Positions 33,589-44,401 of a DNA stretch of 64,000 bases are shown one piece after another. The first letter of the stretch is position 1; each line of letters starts with the position of its first letter. The stretch is from Ipomoea triloba (taxonomy: Eukaryota > Streptophyta > Magnoliopsida > Solanales > Convolvulaceae): NCBI RefSeq assembly GCF_003576645.1, contig NC_044924.1, positions 22,049,715 to 22,113,714 of the forward strand, written 5' to 3'. A program made the position numbers and the translations under genes. Under the pieces are notes generated by a model. The model did no database searches. It saw only the letters and a program-made list of their open reading frames with translations, and was not told the DNA's origin.

Positions 33589-35552
33589 GAAGGGAGCGTT
33601 TTTAGATGGTGAATATATAGAGTAGTTTGTACTACACCTACGATCGTTTCCTCTTTACTTAATTTCTAGATCTACCTTTTTTGCACTTTTCTTAAGAAGA
33701 TGGGCCTTTTAAATGGAGAAAAAGCTGTATGTAATTTGTGAACCTCATCCATGATCTTGTATCATGAACGTATTTGTGCTTCTTGCATTTTTATTCGACC
33801 ACATTCTTTGGCTATTATAACATTACTATAAATGTTTTATATATACAGTAGTAATAACATGATGTATAAGTAGGGTAAGATAATAATTATAAGAAAATTA
33901 GGATTTATATTAAAGTACAAAGTGTCAAGCATAATTAATTCTATTGACAATATTGTAAAAGGTTATTTTCCTCTTCTAGATTTACATCATAATATTTATT
34001 TTTAGACATTAAACACATTATATTTATAATCTTATTGGTTTTTTTTTTTTATTAATTTTCACTAAGTTAAAATTTTTCATATAATTACCAAATAAAATAA
34101 AAATAACCAATTGAGTAATTTTATATCAAATACCTTTTGGTTTGATGGCATCATTGTTTCTTTTCATAAAAAATGTCTCAGGTTTGAGTTTTAACACTTT
34201 TTACCTTTATGATTTTTCTATCAAGAAAAGAAAATATTTGAACATTTTTTCACTTTTTTGATTGATATAATAAAATATTTTTTTTTTCATTTTTAAAATG
34301 AAATATGGTAATAAGAAATATTTTTAAAAAATTCTATTTTAGTTTTTGGTTCCCAATATGGAAGCAATTTTAAGGCGAATATATTTAAAATATTAGGTGG
34401 CAACAGTTTGTTTTTGTGCTCGTGCATTGTTAAATTTGTGTAATCTAATCTGAAAAAATTCCTGCTTTCAAAAACTAATCTGACAAATTCTTGCTTTCAA
34501 AAAAAATGTGACAAATTCCTTGTACGCTAGAATTGAATTACTAAATTTTTTAGCATCCTAAAATTGAAATGATCACGCTATATGAGTTAGGGTTGAAAAA
34601 ATCGTTTGGCGCCTATGTATTTTTTATTTTTTATTTTTAAATTTTAAATTTTTAAATTTTTTAGACTAATAATTATAAACTATTTAATACTTTATTAATT
34701 AATACTAAAATATTAAACATTAACCTAAAAACATCTTGAGTTTGAACATTTCGGGTTATTTCGCTCAAAACGATGTCGTTTTGAGTGAAATAACCCATTA
34801 AAATAATAATAGCTAATAGGCAGACTAGGCGGCCTAATCGATGCCTAAGAGGCCTAGGCGGTCAGCGCAAGCGTTTAGGCAACCTAATCGGCCGCCTAGA
34901 CCACTGATTATGGACTTATGGTGATACGTTAGGCGGCTTACCGGTGCCTAGGTATGACTTTTACAACACTGATAGAGTTTAAGATTTTTCATCGAAATCA
35001 TTTATTATTTGATGTGCAATTAACAAGATTAATTTTTTAACACCATAGTTTGGGTTAGCAAATTTATGATAACCAATAATAAAAAGAGATTTATTGCTAT
35101 GCTCGATGGTAGAAATATTTTTGTCTCCATAACTCTATCAAATTCAAAGTAGGTAAAGTGTAATTAAAATGATACATACTTCATGGTCCACGTTGCTACA
35201 TAGACCATGGTCCACAATAAAATTTGGCATTCCACAGTGTTCGTATATATTCTTTAGTAGATAAAAAAACTTTTGTTATACATTGACAAAGATGGAAATT
35301 GTAACAATTTATTAAGATTGGACTTTAAGTTCATTTTATAAATAGATAATCACATTGGTCAATATACAATTCTAACTTGAATTGTATTATATAGTTAAAT
35401 TAAAAAAAATGTTTACTATTGAAATGATTTAACAAAAATTAATAAAAACTCAATTTAAACTTGATAAAAAAAACGAAAAAGATTAAGTAGCACCGTACCA
35501 ACAGAAAAAAATAAAAAATAAAAATAAAAAAAATAAAAATAAAATTATAGGC
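33589..35552. repeat. Upstream flank of LHP1-like copy A (duplicated segment)
   Basis: About 2 kb of AT-rich non-coding sequence, collinear with 41573-44391 apart from indels. It holds the presumed promoter side of the chromodomain gene and a hAT-like MITE (34590-34971). No ORF is supported. Homology to copy B ends in an A-rich run near 35552. Confidence 0.85.
34590..34971. mobile_element. hAT-like MITE, segment copy A
   Basis: Right end reads, inverted, CAGTGTTGTAAAAGTC; left end GGTTGAAAAAATCG, an imperfect match. The interior has a palindrome at 34753-34796 (GGGTTATTTCGCTCAAAACG inverted) and a GC-rich block of GCCTAGGCGG/GGCCGCCTAG words. No ORF. A second copy lies at 43427-43822. Confidence 0.55.
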
Positions 35553-35909
35553 AAAACAACTGCCTTTTTAGTTCTAAATTTGAGGGAATATAAACGCCTC
35601 GCTGAACAAAAGATCAATTTCTAGTAGTTAAACCTAGTTGTCCGAAAGAGGAAATGAGCGGAGGGAAAGACAACCACTTTGTAATTTGACATAATTACAG
35701 CACGTTTGCTTCACGGAATAAATTTTGAGGTAATAGAAATGATATATATTCTATAAGGAATGGAATAGGCAAAGAATAGAATAGGAATTGTATTCTATTA
35801 TTTGGTTCGCGAGAGAAATAGACTTTAGGAATTATATTACAATGTTTAGTTGGTTTAAGGAATAAAAATGAAATATGTTTTAAAAGACATAAATACCCTT
35901 ATAAAATAT

Positions 35910-35973
<64 letters not shown>

Positions 35974-36868
35974 AAAACAAAATTATATATGAAATAGCTG
36001 GTTTGACCAGCATATTGTATTAGCGATTTGTAAAAAATGTTTGGTAAAATTAGTTGTTTAGGTTAGCGGTTAATAAGTAAAATGACTTATAAGGACATTC
36101 ATGTTATTATTAATATTAATATTATTATTATTTTTATTATTATTATGTAATAATAAAATAAAACTTATAATAATATTAATATCAATAATAAGAAAAAAGG
36201 AATAATAATAATAATAATTAAAAAAAAAACACAAATAGGAGTTTTTGATCCCACATTGGTAACTTAAGAAGAGGAGCTCATTTAAGCTCCTCTATATAAG
36301 AGAAACTTTGCTTCTCTATTGAATTAACAATAGGATGAGGAAGCCTTAAAGAGCCAAAAGCTCTTTCATTTAAGAAGCCTTAATTCCTGGGAACTTAGGA
36401 ATAGCCTAATGCCTAGAGGAGGCTAGGAATCTCAAATTTTTACCAAACAAATGAATATGCCTATTATTGGGAATGCTATTCCATGCCATTAGTTTATTAG
36501 TCAATTTTGGCTGATTTGACAACTATTAACTATTTCAATTTTGGCTTATTTGACCACTATTAACTATCTGTCTTGGTCAAACAGCAAGTTCTTGATTAAT
36601 TAGTTTTTAACAGCTTATTGTTCGAAAATTCAAAAAGCGATTCAAAGCTTGCTTTATTATCAACTTTTTGAGTAGTAATTTTGTATGTAATCAGCTATCG
36701 GGCTAACAACTAATTTATTAAAAGTTTGTATATAATCAGCTATCAGCAAACAACTAATTTATCAAAACATCTTTCTACAATCCGCTAATGCTATCCACTA
36801 GCTAGTCACCCACTAACCCAATAAGCTAACGGTAACGGTTATCACTTGACTTTAGGGCCTGTGTTATT
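35553..36868. other. AT-rich intergenic stretch with nested MITE-like pieces
   Basis: No gene seen. It contains TTCACGGAATA/ACGGAATAGA-like words with a matching GGAATGCTATTCC near 36470 (a possible foldback element), and a split repeat with ATTAGTTGTTT near 36045 and ACAACTAATTTA near 36705 and 36750. A snRNA-promoter-like motif pair at 36248-36300 is given as a finding. Confidence 0.4.
35909..35972. repeat. (AAT)n microsatellite
   Basis: About 20 uninterrupted AAT units. A poorer AAT/ATT-rich stretch follows at 36107-36220. Confidence 0.95.
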
Positions 36869-37174
36869 TGCAACACTTGACTTTAGAAACTAACGAATTA
36901 ATCCTTTAACTATGCTTTTTTTAACGGCTTTTGTACTCCCGGCCAAATCACAGGCCGGAAAAACTTAACCCATGTCTAATTACATAAATATTCAGGGCAT
37001 AACGATCATTCTCTGTTTTAAAAAAAAGGGGGGAAGAATCGATTAAACTATTATAAGTGGAACGCGGAGGAATGCGTATGGAAGAGAAATGAGTATGGAA
37101 TAGCGCAGAAATAAGAAAAGGAGGAAGAGAAGAAAGAAGACGCACAACTGATTCTCCATCTACTCGTCCTGGGT

Positions 37175-37686
37175 ATGTTTGATTCCTATTCCTCTTGTTC
37201 TTCTAATGAAGGCAGTGAGTACTATGAATTTGGGGAAAGGTTTCCAATTGTCCATTGTAGATGTGGGGAGCAACTGAAAATTCAAACTTCATGGACAACT
37301 AAAAATCGAGGGCGTAGGTTTTGGCAATGCCCCGGTGGTATTGTAAGTTCATTTTTTAAGGTTTTCTTTTTGTTTCGTTTTTTTTCATAAATTTATTTTT
37401 TTCTGGGTGTTTAAAGCTAATTCATGAAATGTCATTTCAATTAATCCAGAGGAAGGTGGGATGTGGATTTATTGATTGGTATGATCCTCCAATGTGCAAT
37501 CGTTCAAAGCGAATAATTCCAGGCTTGCTAAAACGCATCAAGAAACAAGATGAAGAGATGCGCAAATTAAATATGAAGATTAAAGGGGATAAAGATGATG
37601 TCAAATTGTTTAAGTGGATGAGCAAGGTTGTAGTACCGGTCACTGTCGTAATTTTTGTAGTATTTGTTGGTTGTAGGTTTATGTAA
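37175..37686 (+). CDS. GRF-type zinc-finger protein, two exons
   Basis: Exon 1 is 37175-37342, ending before GTAAGT; exon 2 is 37450-37686, after AATCCAG. The spliced frame is open, about 134 codons. Residues 25-75 hold the zf-GRF pattern: CRCGEQLKIQTSWT, NRGRRFWQC, then across the splice GCGFIDWYDPPMC, with Cys/His-type metal ligands in place. It continues with IIPGLLKRIKKQDEEM (coiled-coil-like) and ends in a hydrophobic segment VVPVTVVIFVVFVGCRF, a likely C-terminal membrane anchor. Plants have many such small proteins, often near transposons. Lying between MULE-like repeats, it may be carried by the element. Function unknown. Confidence 0.75.
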
Positions 37687-37782
37687 TGAATTGATCCAAA
37701 TTATGGTTTGTATTTGTAATGTATGAATTTGGTATGTTTTGGTCATGTATGAATGATGGTTTGTTTTGGTAATGTATGTTTT

Positions 37783-37856
37783 GGTAGCTTTCAAGGATGA
37801 TGGTTTGTTTTGGTAGCTTTCAAGGATGATGGTTTGTTTTGGTAGCTTTCAAGGTA
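37783..37856. repeat. 29-bp tandem repeat downstream of the GRF gene
   Basis: About 2.5 units of GGTAGCTTTCAAGGATGATG + GTTTGTTTT in the presumed 3' untranslated region. Confidence 0.85.
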
Positions 37857-38147
37857 GAAATGGTTAGTGCAAAAGAAAACAAGTAGTAAGCAAAAGAATC
37901 ATACTTTTTCATTAACCAATTGGCATCGAGTTCACAATCATTTGTCAAAGCAAGAGGAAACCATCAGTACATAAATTGTTTCTTACTACATGTATGTTTA
38001 CCAAAGCATTTGCCACAGTGTCTAATGGCTGTTTACATACATGCTTTCACCATTATATTACAAAAAATTGTGTTTACACCTTCCAAAAAACAACTAAAGC
38101 AGTCATTCAATGTCTATTCGGTCACCTTTGTTGCCAAAGAACTTGCG
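37857..38147. other. 3' flank of the GRF gene
   Basis: No gene supported; overlapping ORFs at 37920-38222 run into the CACTA end and are not conserved. Confidence 0.4.
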
Positions 38148-38690
38148 CACTACAAGAAAAATCGTGAATTGCGACGGAACATAATTCGTCGCCATATAGC
38201 GACCGATTTCGCGACCGATTAGCATCCGTTGCAATATTGCGACGGAAAAGGCGACGAAATTTAATTCCATCGCGAATATTGGCAAAATAGAAAATAAAAC
38301 CCGCGAAATATTTGCGGGAAAATATTTGCGACCGAACTTGCGACATAATTGAATTACGTCGCCCATGTCGCGACGAAAATTAATATGTCGCCATATAGCG
38401 ACCGACTAGCTTCCATTGCCATATTGCGAAGGATAAGGTGATAGAATTTAATTGTGTTGCGAATATTGGGAAAAAGAAAAATTAAAACCCGCGAAATATT
38501 GGCGATCAAATATTCGCGACCGAATTGAATTACGTCGCCAATGTCGCAACGGAAAAGGCTACCGATTTTCGTCCGTCGCGAAATTGGTACGATATTGCGA
38601 CGGACTTTTTTTTTGCATCGCAAAAGGAAATAAATTTGTTGACTAAATATCGCGACGGGATTAACCACAGAATTTATTCCATCGCAGTAC
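38148..38690 (+). mobile_element. CACTA transposon terminus (left end) with subterminal repeats
   Basis: Starts CACTACAAGAAAAATCG, the CACTA terminal repeat, followed by at least ten GCGACGG/GCGACCGA words. The second terminal repeat is absent: the sequence passes into the MULE N-terminal fragment at about 38692. The family differs from the CACTA end at 5697 (GCGACG against ACGTCG). Confidence 0.8.
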
Positions 38691-38691
38691 C

Positions 38692-39130
38692 TCATCCCCA
38701 ACCTCTACACCTACCTCATCATCTACCCCATATATAAAGTCAACTTCAGCCTCCCTTTCCCAATCACTATCTGGCTCAACTACTTCCATTTCTGCATCAA
38801 TCAAGTCTAAGATCATCTAGTGTTTCTACCCGAATCTCCAAATGCTTTCCCGGGTTATCCTCATTCAATAGTGTTATTACATCATTATCTGATTGTAGTA
38901 ACTTCAATCTCTCATTCCAAAACCAATAAATTATCACTCCTACTTCAGAATACCCTAACTGCTTTATCCTATCTTTCAACCCATCTAGACGCACTTCCGT
39001 AGCTTCCATTCTCTCATATATTTCATACTCACCACGCAAATATTTTACTTCACAAACTATATTTATTATCCCATTTTAAAAAAGCAGAACTGAAAATGGA
39101 CCAACTTCATCTCCGGTAAAGCAACCATTT
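38692..39130 (-). pseudogene. MULE transposase N-terminal (PB1-like) fragment, copy 2
   Basis: Same protein as 5815-6431: EYEIYERMEATEVRLDGLKD, QLGYSEVGVIIYWFWNERLK, NDVITLLNEDNPGKHLEI. Here 38797-39039 is open; frame breaks lie on both sides. With the terminal repeat on its upstream side (39841), it is in the expected place for the start of a MULE transposase gene. The rest of the gene is lost at the CACTA end. Confidence 0.7.
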
Positions 39131-39840
39131 ACATGCAACAGTCAACATAGTGGTCCCCATAGAACAAAAAATAATAAAGTTAAAAATCAATGCTTCCAAA
39201 TCCCAGTATATGCACATGACATTATCATAAAAGTTTAAACCAAGTGGTCCCCACAGAACACACTACAATATGCACATGACAAAAATGGTCCCCACAGAAA
39301 ACATATGAATCTACATCCTACAATAAACAATAATCAACATATTGGTCTACATATATGCTTTACTGTCATTCTACTCCACACAAGTATATAAAAAATTATT
39401 ATTCTTTTTGCATATATAAACCACACGCCAAACCCTAGATATGCTCTACTATCATTCTACTCCACACACAACACTCAACACAAACAACAAATATTATAAT
39501 AAACTATCAACTTCATACAATTTCAAAATTTAACAAACTATTACTTACTTAGTTGTATCGTATTTTGGGTGGACCCGTTCCAGTCGCTACTGATGATTTT
39601 CGCATTGTAGAGTAGAGCTCCATGCGTAGACGACGAACTATCCCTCGACGAGAGTTACGTTGATGCCCAGAGTATGAGACAGATTTCCTTGCTTTCTCCC
39701 TTCTTCTTTGCTTCTGCCCAGACGAAGTACCCCTCCACGACTTCGTTCTTTGTCTATTTTTTGAACGGGAGAAATTTGAGTTAAGCCAAATTAGGGTTGC
39801 GTTTTGGCCAGAATTATTGCTTAATCAATTTTTCCCATAG
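39131..39840. other. 5' region of the MULE fragment
   Basis: Contains three TGGTCCCCA(C/T)AGAA words (39150, 39247, 39287). On the minus strand around 39600-39790 a short arginine-rich frame can be read (SGQKQRRREKARKSVS); I cannot tell whether it is coding. Confidence 0.35.
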
Positions 39841-39973
39841 ACATGGGTTAAGTTTTTCCGACCGCATTCGGCCGGTGATTTGGTCGGGAGGACCAAATCC
39901 GTTAAAAAAAGCATAGTTAAAGAATTAATTCGTTAGTTTTTAAAGTCATAGAACCAAAAGTACAATTTTTTCC
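39841..39973 (+). repeat. MULE terminal inverted repeat, segment copy B
   Basis: Same repeat as 28582-28745; ends AAAAGTACAATTTTTTCC. Both copies are followed by TACAACTATTTACC and then the same LHP1-side flank, so the duplication includes the MULE end. Confidence 0.8.
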
Positions 39974-40184
39974 GTACAACTATTTACCAAATAAATACCA
40001 AACACCCCAAAAATCGTAAACGTTAGTAAAGTTTAAAAAAATGAAAAAATTAATGCTTAGGATTTTGTCAATGAGATGCCCTTTATGGTTTTTATCATAT
40101 GCATTAGCAAATGAAAATTCATAAAATAATAATTTGAAATAACAGCAAACACTGATGAAGTTTAAGCCAACTAAAAATCCCACC

Positions 40185-41572
40185 TCAGTCAAGGTCTTTA
40201 TCGACAAAGTGATCATCCCCAAGGTTCCACAGATCCACACACTCACCACGTTTAGAAAATTTAAACTTCTTAGCCGAGGGACCAGACTCACTCTTCTTCT
40301 TCTTAGCCCCTCTAACAGATTGGGCTTCCTGAGAGCGTTGTAAGGATTTATCCTCACTAGCCATCTTGGTTTTGGGCACAACTAATTCTTCTTTAGGTTC
40401 ACTTATTATTGTAAGGATTTATCCTCACTAGCCATCTTGAGGTTGCCCATTTGTTGGGGATTCCATTGTCTTTGAACACTCCTTTGTCTTCCTAGCATTG
40501 GCACAACATACATTCTTCTTCTTGGTCACCACAGGGGAAGGGGGAGGTAAAGGTTTCTTCTGTTGTTTCTTTTTAGCCAAACTTCATATACAATTAAAAA
40601 AAATAAGTCAGAATGAATTACAGCTTCTATTCAGTAATGAACCTTTTTTCTTTGTAAAGAAAAGACAACCTTTCTTCGAATTCATCTATCATATCGGTGA
40701 TAGACGCCAAATTCTCCATCGGCTCCCACGTGTTTGACTCCTCCGGCCAACCCACCCTTCGCACAATTCAAATGTTTGACTCCTCCGGCCAACCCACCCT
40801 TCGCACAATTCAAACACCCACCATAAATCAATGTTAAATTATAAATTTCAAAATTGAAGGAAAATAAAATCAATGTTAAATTATAAATTTCAAAATTGAA
40901 GGAAAATAGAAAACTGTTCTTTCTCTTCAAAATTAAATCCGATTCTTTACATACCATTTGATTAAGTATTGGGGTTCGCCCTGTTTGGTTTGCCCAGAGT
41001 TCCAAAAATTTGCAAACCCAAGTCAAGTAGCCACCAAAAGCACATGAATATATGGACAGATTGAGGAAAGAAATCTTAATAAAATAGCTTTAATTTGTAC
41101 AAACAGATGATGAATGCATGCCGAAAATATTTCAGGAAAGAAATCTTAATAAAATATAGCTACTGTGTCTGAAGGCAAAATTCAATCCCATAAACTAAGC
41201 ATTCTGTTAATGTATATTTACTTTTTAAATAAAAATGAAATTTTAAAACGTTAAAATGTAAAATTAAAAAAGAAAAATACTTTTTTTTTAATTAAACGAA
41301 AGCCCAACCTGTCAAACTCGCTTCTTCCTCGCGGTCTCAACTAGGTAAAACCCATCTGGTAGCCCGTTTTGTTCAGTTTCACCTTTTCCTTGCTCTCCAT
41401 CATCCTCATTGCTTGATTCACCATTCTCGTCTACTTTGTCTTCCTCCTCAAACTCTCCCTCTGAAGACCAATCTTGCCCCTCCACCATCAGAAGTTGATT
41501 AGCTTGTGGCGGTGCTTTCGTCGGAATGGGCAAAGACTTTTTAGAACCAGCCTTGCATCCGTCACCGGCCAT
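40185..41572 (-). pseudogene. LHP1-like chromodomain gene, copy B (pseudogene)
   Basis: Exon 1 (41309-41572) encodes MAGDGCKAGSK, an acidic stretch and DGFYLVETARKKRV, then TGA where Arg is expected. Exon 2 (40955-40980) gives GEPQYLIK, exon 3 (about 40670-40756) [18 protein letters not shown] and IDEFEE, and exon 4 (from 40581) LAKKKQQKK and a basic hinge. Together these are the start, aromatic-cage region and C-terminal helix of an LHP1-type chromodomain. Donors are GTATGT (exon 2) and GTTGTC (exon 3). Exon 3 and its acceptor are duplicated (a 42-bp step at 40757-40798), and exon 4 carries a rearrangement near 40410-40440 with a stop. Introns are kept, so it is a genomic copy, not a retrocopy. 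Confidence 0.8.
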
Positions 41573-41882
41573 GAAGGGAGCGTTTTTAGATGGCGAATAT
41601 AGAGAGTAGTTTGTACTACACCTACGATCGTTTCTTCTTTACTTTCTAGATCTACCTTTTTTGCACTTTTCTTAAGAAGATGGGCCTTTTAAAGGGAGAA
41701 AAAGTTATACGTAATTTGTGGATGTTTAAAGTTAATTATTAAAATTATCAAAATTTAGTAGATTACTCTAATTAATTTTTAAAAATTTTCTAAATAAAAC
41801 CTCATCCATGATTTTGTATCATGATCGTATTTTGTGCTTCTTGCATTTTTATTCGGCCACATTCTTTGGCTATTATACCATT

Positions 41883-42688
41883 ATTACTATAAAAGTTTTT
41901 TTTTTAAAAAAAAAATAAAGAAGCTAATTCATTAATCCTAGGCTGAAACGTTTACAATAAAGATCGATGGAATGGTCAAATATTCCTTACAGTCAGACAT
42001 AGAAACAACTTCCCTAGCATAGAAAACTTGATTCGTAGACTGTTTCACAAATTTGAAGCCGAATTCTTTGAACGAACTTAAAGCTTCTTTAATGATTTGG
42101 TCAAACGTACCCAAGACTGACACTGGTTGAATAGTCTTGCACACCACCTGAGTATCTATTTTCATTCTTCTATCCATTGACAATATCCCCATCGCCATTC
42201 TTCTATCCATTGACAATATCTCCATTGGGCTGAACTGCATATCATAGTTCATAGGAGTCTCTTTCTCATTGTCATGTTTGTCACCCAGGATATATTTACG
42301 TAAGCTATGACTAGTTTTATCGTTTCACGCATTATGAAAAAAGAACTCGCCAAGTAAATGATTGGAAGAAACTCGTCAAAACAACGAGAGGAAAAACACA
42401 AAAACTGCAAGCAAAATTAAACCAATAAAATAAAGCAAAGGGAAACAACAATGCGAAAATAAGAGAGTAACGACAAGTAGCGGTGGAGATGGAGGAGAAA
42501 ACAGTGAATGCAGAAAAGACAATAAAGATGGACGCTGCCTGAGGTGGAGATAACAGCAAGAGAAGACGATTGGACGCCGCCTCCGATCCGCTTGCTTCAC
42601 GGAGGCGGCGACCGTGAAGGAAACAAAAGTGGAGAGAACTTCAGTAGGGTTTGGGTTTCGTAAAGATGGGTATTACTATAAAAGTTTT
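41883..42688 (-). pseudogene. Retroposed gene copy with 17-bp target duplications
   Basis: ATTACTATAAAAGTTTT occurs at 41883-41899 and 42672-42688, and copy A shows the empty site (about 33825). On the minus strand the insert ends in a short A tract next to one duplication, as in LINE-mediated retroposition. It begins with a C/T-rich leader and holds a 104-codon ORF (41938-42252) with an internal repeat (EILSMDRRM, GILSMDRRM) and a C-terminal part SSFKEFGFKFVKQSTNQVFY ... SMSDCKEYLTIPS. I do not recognise the product. A second frame at 42332-42559 is hydrophobic and probably untranslated leader. Confidence 0.7.
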
Positions 42689-43426
42689 ATATAGTAGTAA
42701 TAACATGATGTATAAGTAGGGTAAGATAATAATTATAAGAAAATTACGATTTATATTAAAGTACAAAGTGCCAAGTATAATTAATTCTATTGACAATATT
42801 GTAAAAGGTTATTTTCCTCTTCTAGATTTACATCATAATATTTATTTTTAGACATTAAACACATTATATTTATAATCTTATTGGTTTTTTTTTAATTAAT
42901 TTTCACTAAGTTAAAATTTTTCATATAATTACCAAATACAATAAAAATAACCAATTGAGTAATTTTATATCAAATACCTTTTGGTTTGATGGCATCATTG
43001 TTTCTTTTCATAAAGAATGCCTCAGGTTTGAGTTTCAACACTTTTTACCTTTATGATTTTTCTATCAAGAAAAGAAAATATTTGAACATTTTTTTCACTT
43101 TTTTGATTGATATAACAAAATATTTTTTTCATTTTTAAAATGAAATATGGTAATAATAAATATTTAAAAAAAATTCTATTTTAGTTTTTGGTTCCCAATA
43201 TGGATGCAATTTTAAGGCGAATATATTTAAAATATTAGGTGGCAACAGTTTGTTTTTGTGCTCTTGCATTGTTAAATTTGTGTAATCTAATCTGAAAAAT
43301 TCCTGCTTTCAAAAAAAAATCTGACAAATTCCTGCTTTCAAAAAAAATCTGACAAATTCCTTGTACGATTGAATTACTAAATTTTTTAGCATCCTAAAAT
43401 TGAAATGATCACGCTATATGGATTAT

Positions 43427-43822
43427 GGTTGAAAAAATCGTTAGGGGCCATGTATTTTTTATTTTATTTTTTATTTTATTTTTTTTTTAAATTTTAAATT
43501 TTTAAATTTTTTAAGAGTAATAATTATAAACTACTTAATACTTTATTAATTAATACTAAAATATTAAACTTTAACCTAAAAACATCTAGAGTTTGAATAT
43601 TTCGGGTTATTTCGCTCAAAACGATGTCGTTTTGAGTGAAATAACTCATTAAAATAACAATAGCTAATAGGCGGACTAGGCGGCCTAGTCGGTGCCTAAG
43701 AGGCCTAGGCGGTTAGCGCAAGCGTTTAGGCAGCCTAATCGGCCGCGTAGACCACTGATTATGGACTTATGGTGATATGTTAGGCGGCTTACCGGTGCCT
43801 ACGTATGATTTTTACAACACTG
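43427..43822. mobile_element. hAT-like MITE, segment copy B
   Basis: Same element as 34590-34971, with the palindrome at 43604-43647 now imperfect (AACTC for AACCC). Confidence 0.55.
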
Positions 43823-44401
43823 ATAGAGATTAAGATTTTTCATCGAAATCATTTATTATTTGATGTGCAATTAACAAGATTAATTTTTTTAAATACCATT
43901 GTTTGGGTTAGCAAATTTATGATAACCAATAATAAAAAGTGATTTATTGCTATGCCCGATGGTAGAAATATTTTTATCTCCATAACTCTATCAAATTCAA
44001 AGTAGGCAAAGTGTAATTAAAATGATACATACTTCATGGTCCACGTTGCTACATAGACCATGGTCCACAATAAAATTTTGCATTCCACAGTGTTCATATA
44101 TATTCTTTAGTAGCTAAAAAACTTTTCTTATACATTGACAAAGATGGAAATTGTAACAATTTATTAAGATTGGACTTTAAGTTCATTTTATAAACAGATA
44201 ATCACACTGGTCAATATACAATTCTAATTTGAATTGTATTGTATAGTTATGTTTTAAAAAAAATCTTTACAATTTAAATGATTTAACAAAAATTAATAAA
44301 AACTCAATTTAAACTTGATAAAAGAAAACGAAAAAGATGAAGTAGCACTGTACCAACAGAAAAAAATAAAAAATAAATAAAAAATCATAGGCTACGTACA
44401 T

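Larger units (their letters stand above)
36869..39973. mobile_element. MULE-like element with inverted terminal repeats
   Basis: A roughly 130-base repeat occurs at 39841-39973 and, inverted, at 36869-37005; both contain ACTAACGAATTAAT, TTTAACTATGCTTTTTTTAA and GAAAAACTTAACCCATGTCT in the left-end orientation. Long terminal repeats are typical of MULEs. Between them lie a GRF zinc-finger gene, a CACTA end and a MULE transposase N-terminal fragment. The left repeat has lost bases at its outer tip, so a 9-bp target duplication cannot be verified. Confidence 0.55.
41573..44391. repeat. Upstream flank of LHP1-like copy B (duplicated segment)
   Basis: Collinear with 33589-35552, interrupted by a retroposed gene copy (41883-42688) and with a 75-base extra block at about 41720-41800. 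Contains a copy of the hAT-like MITE. Ends in an A-rich run near 44391. Confidence 0.85.

Noticed and set aside
42332..42600. Hydrophobic 75-codon ORFs in the retroposed insert
   Set aside because: They lie in the C/T-rich leader upstream of the main ORF; composition explains the hydrophobic reading.
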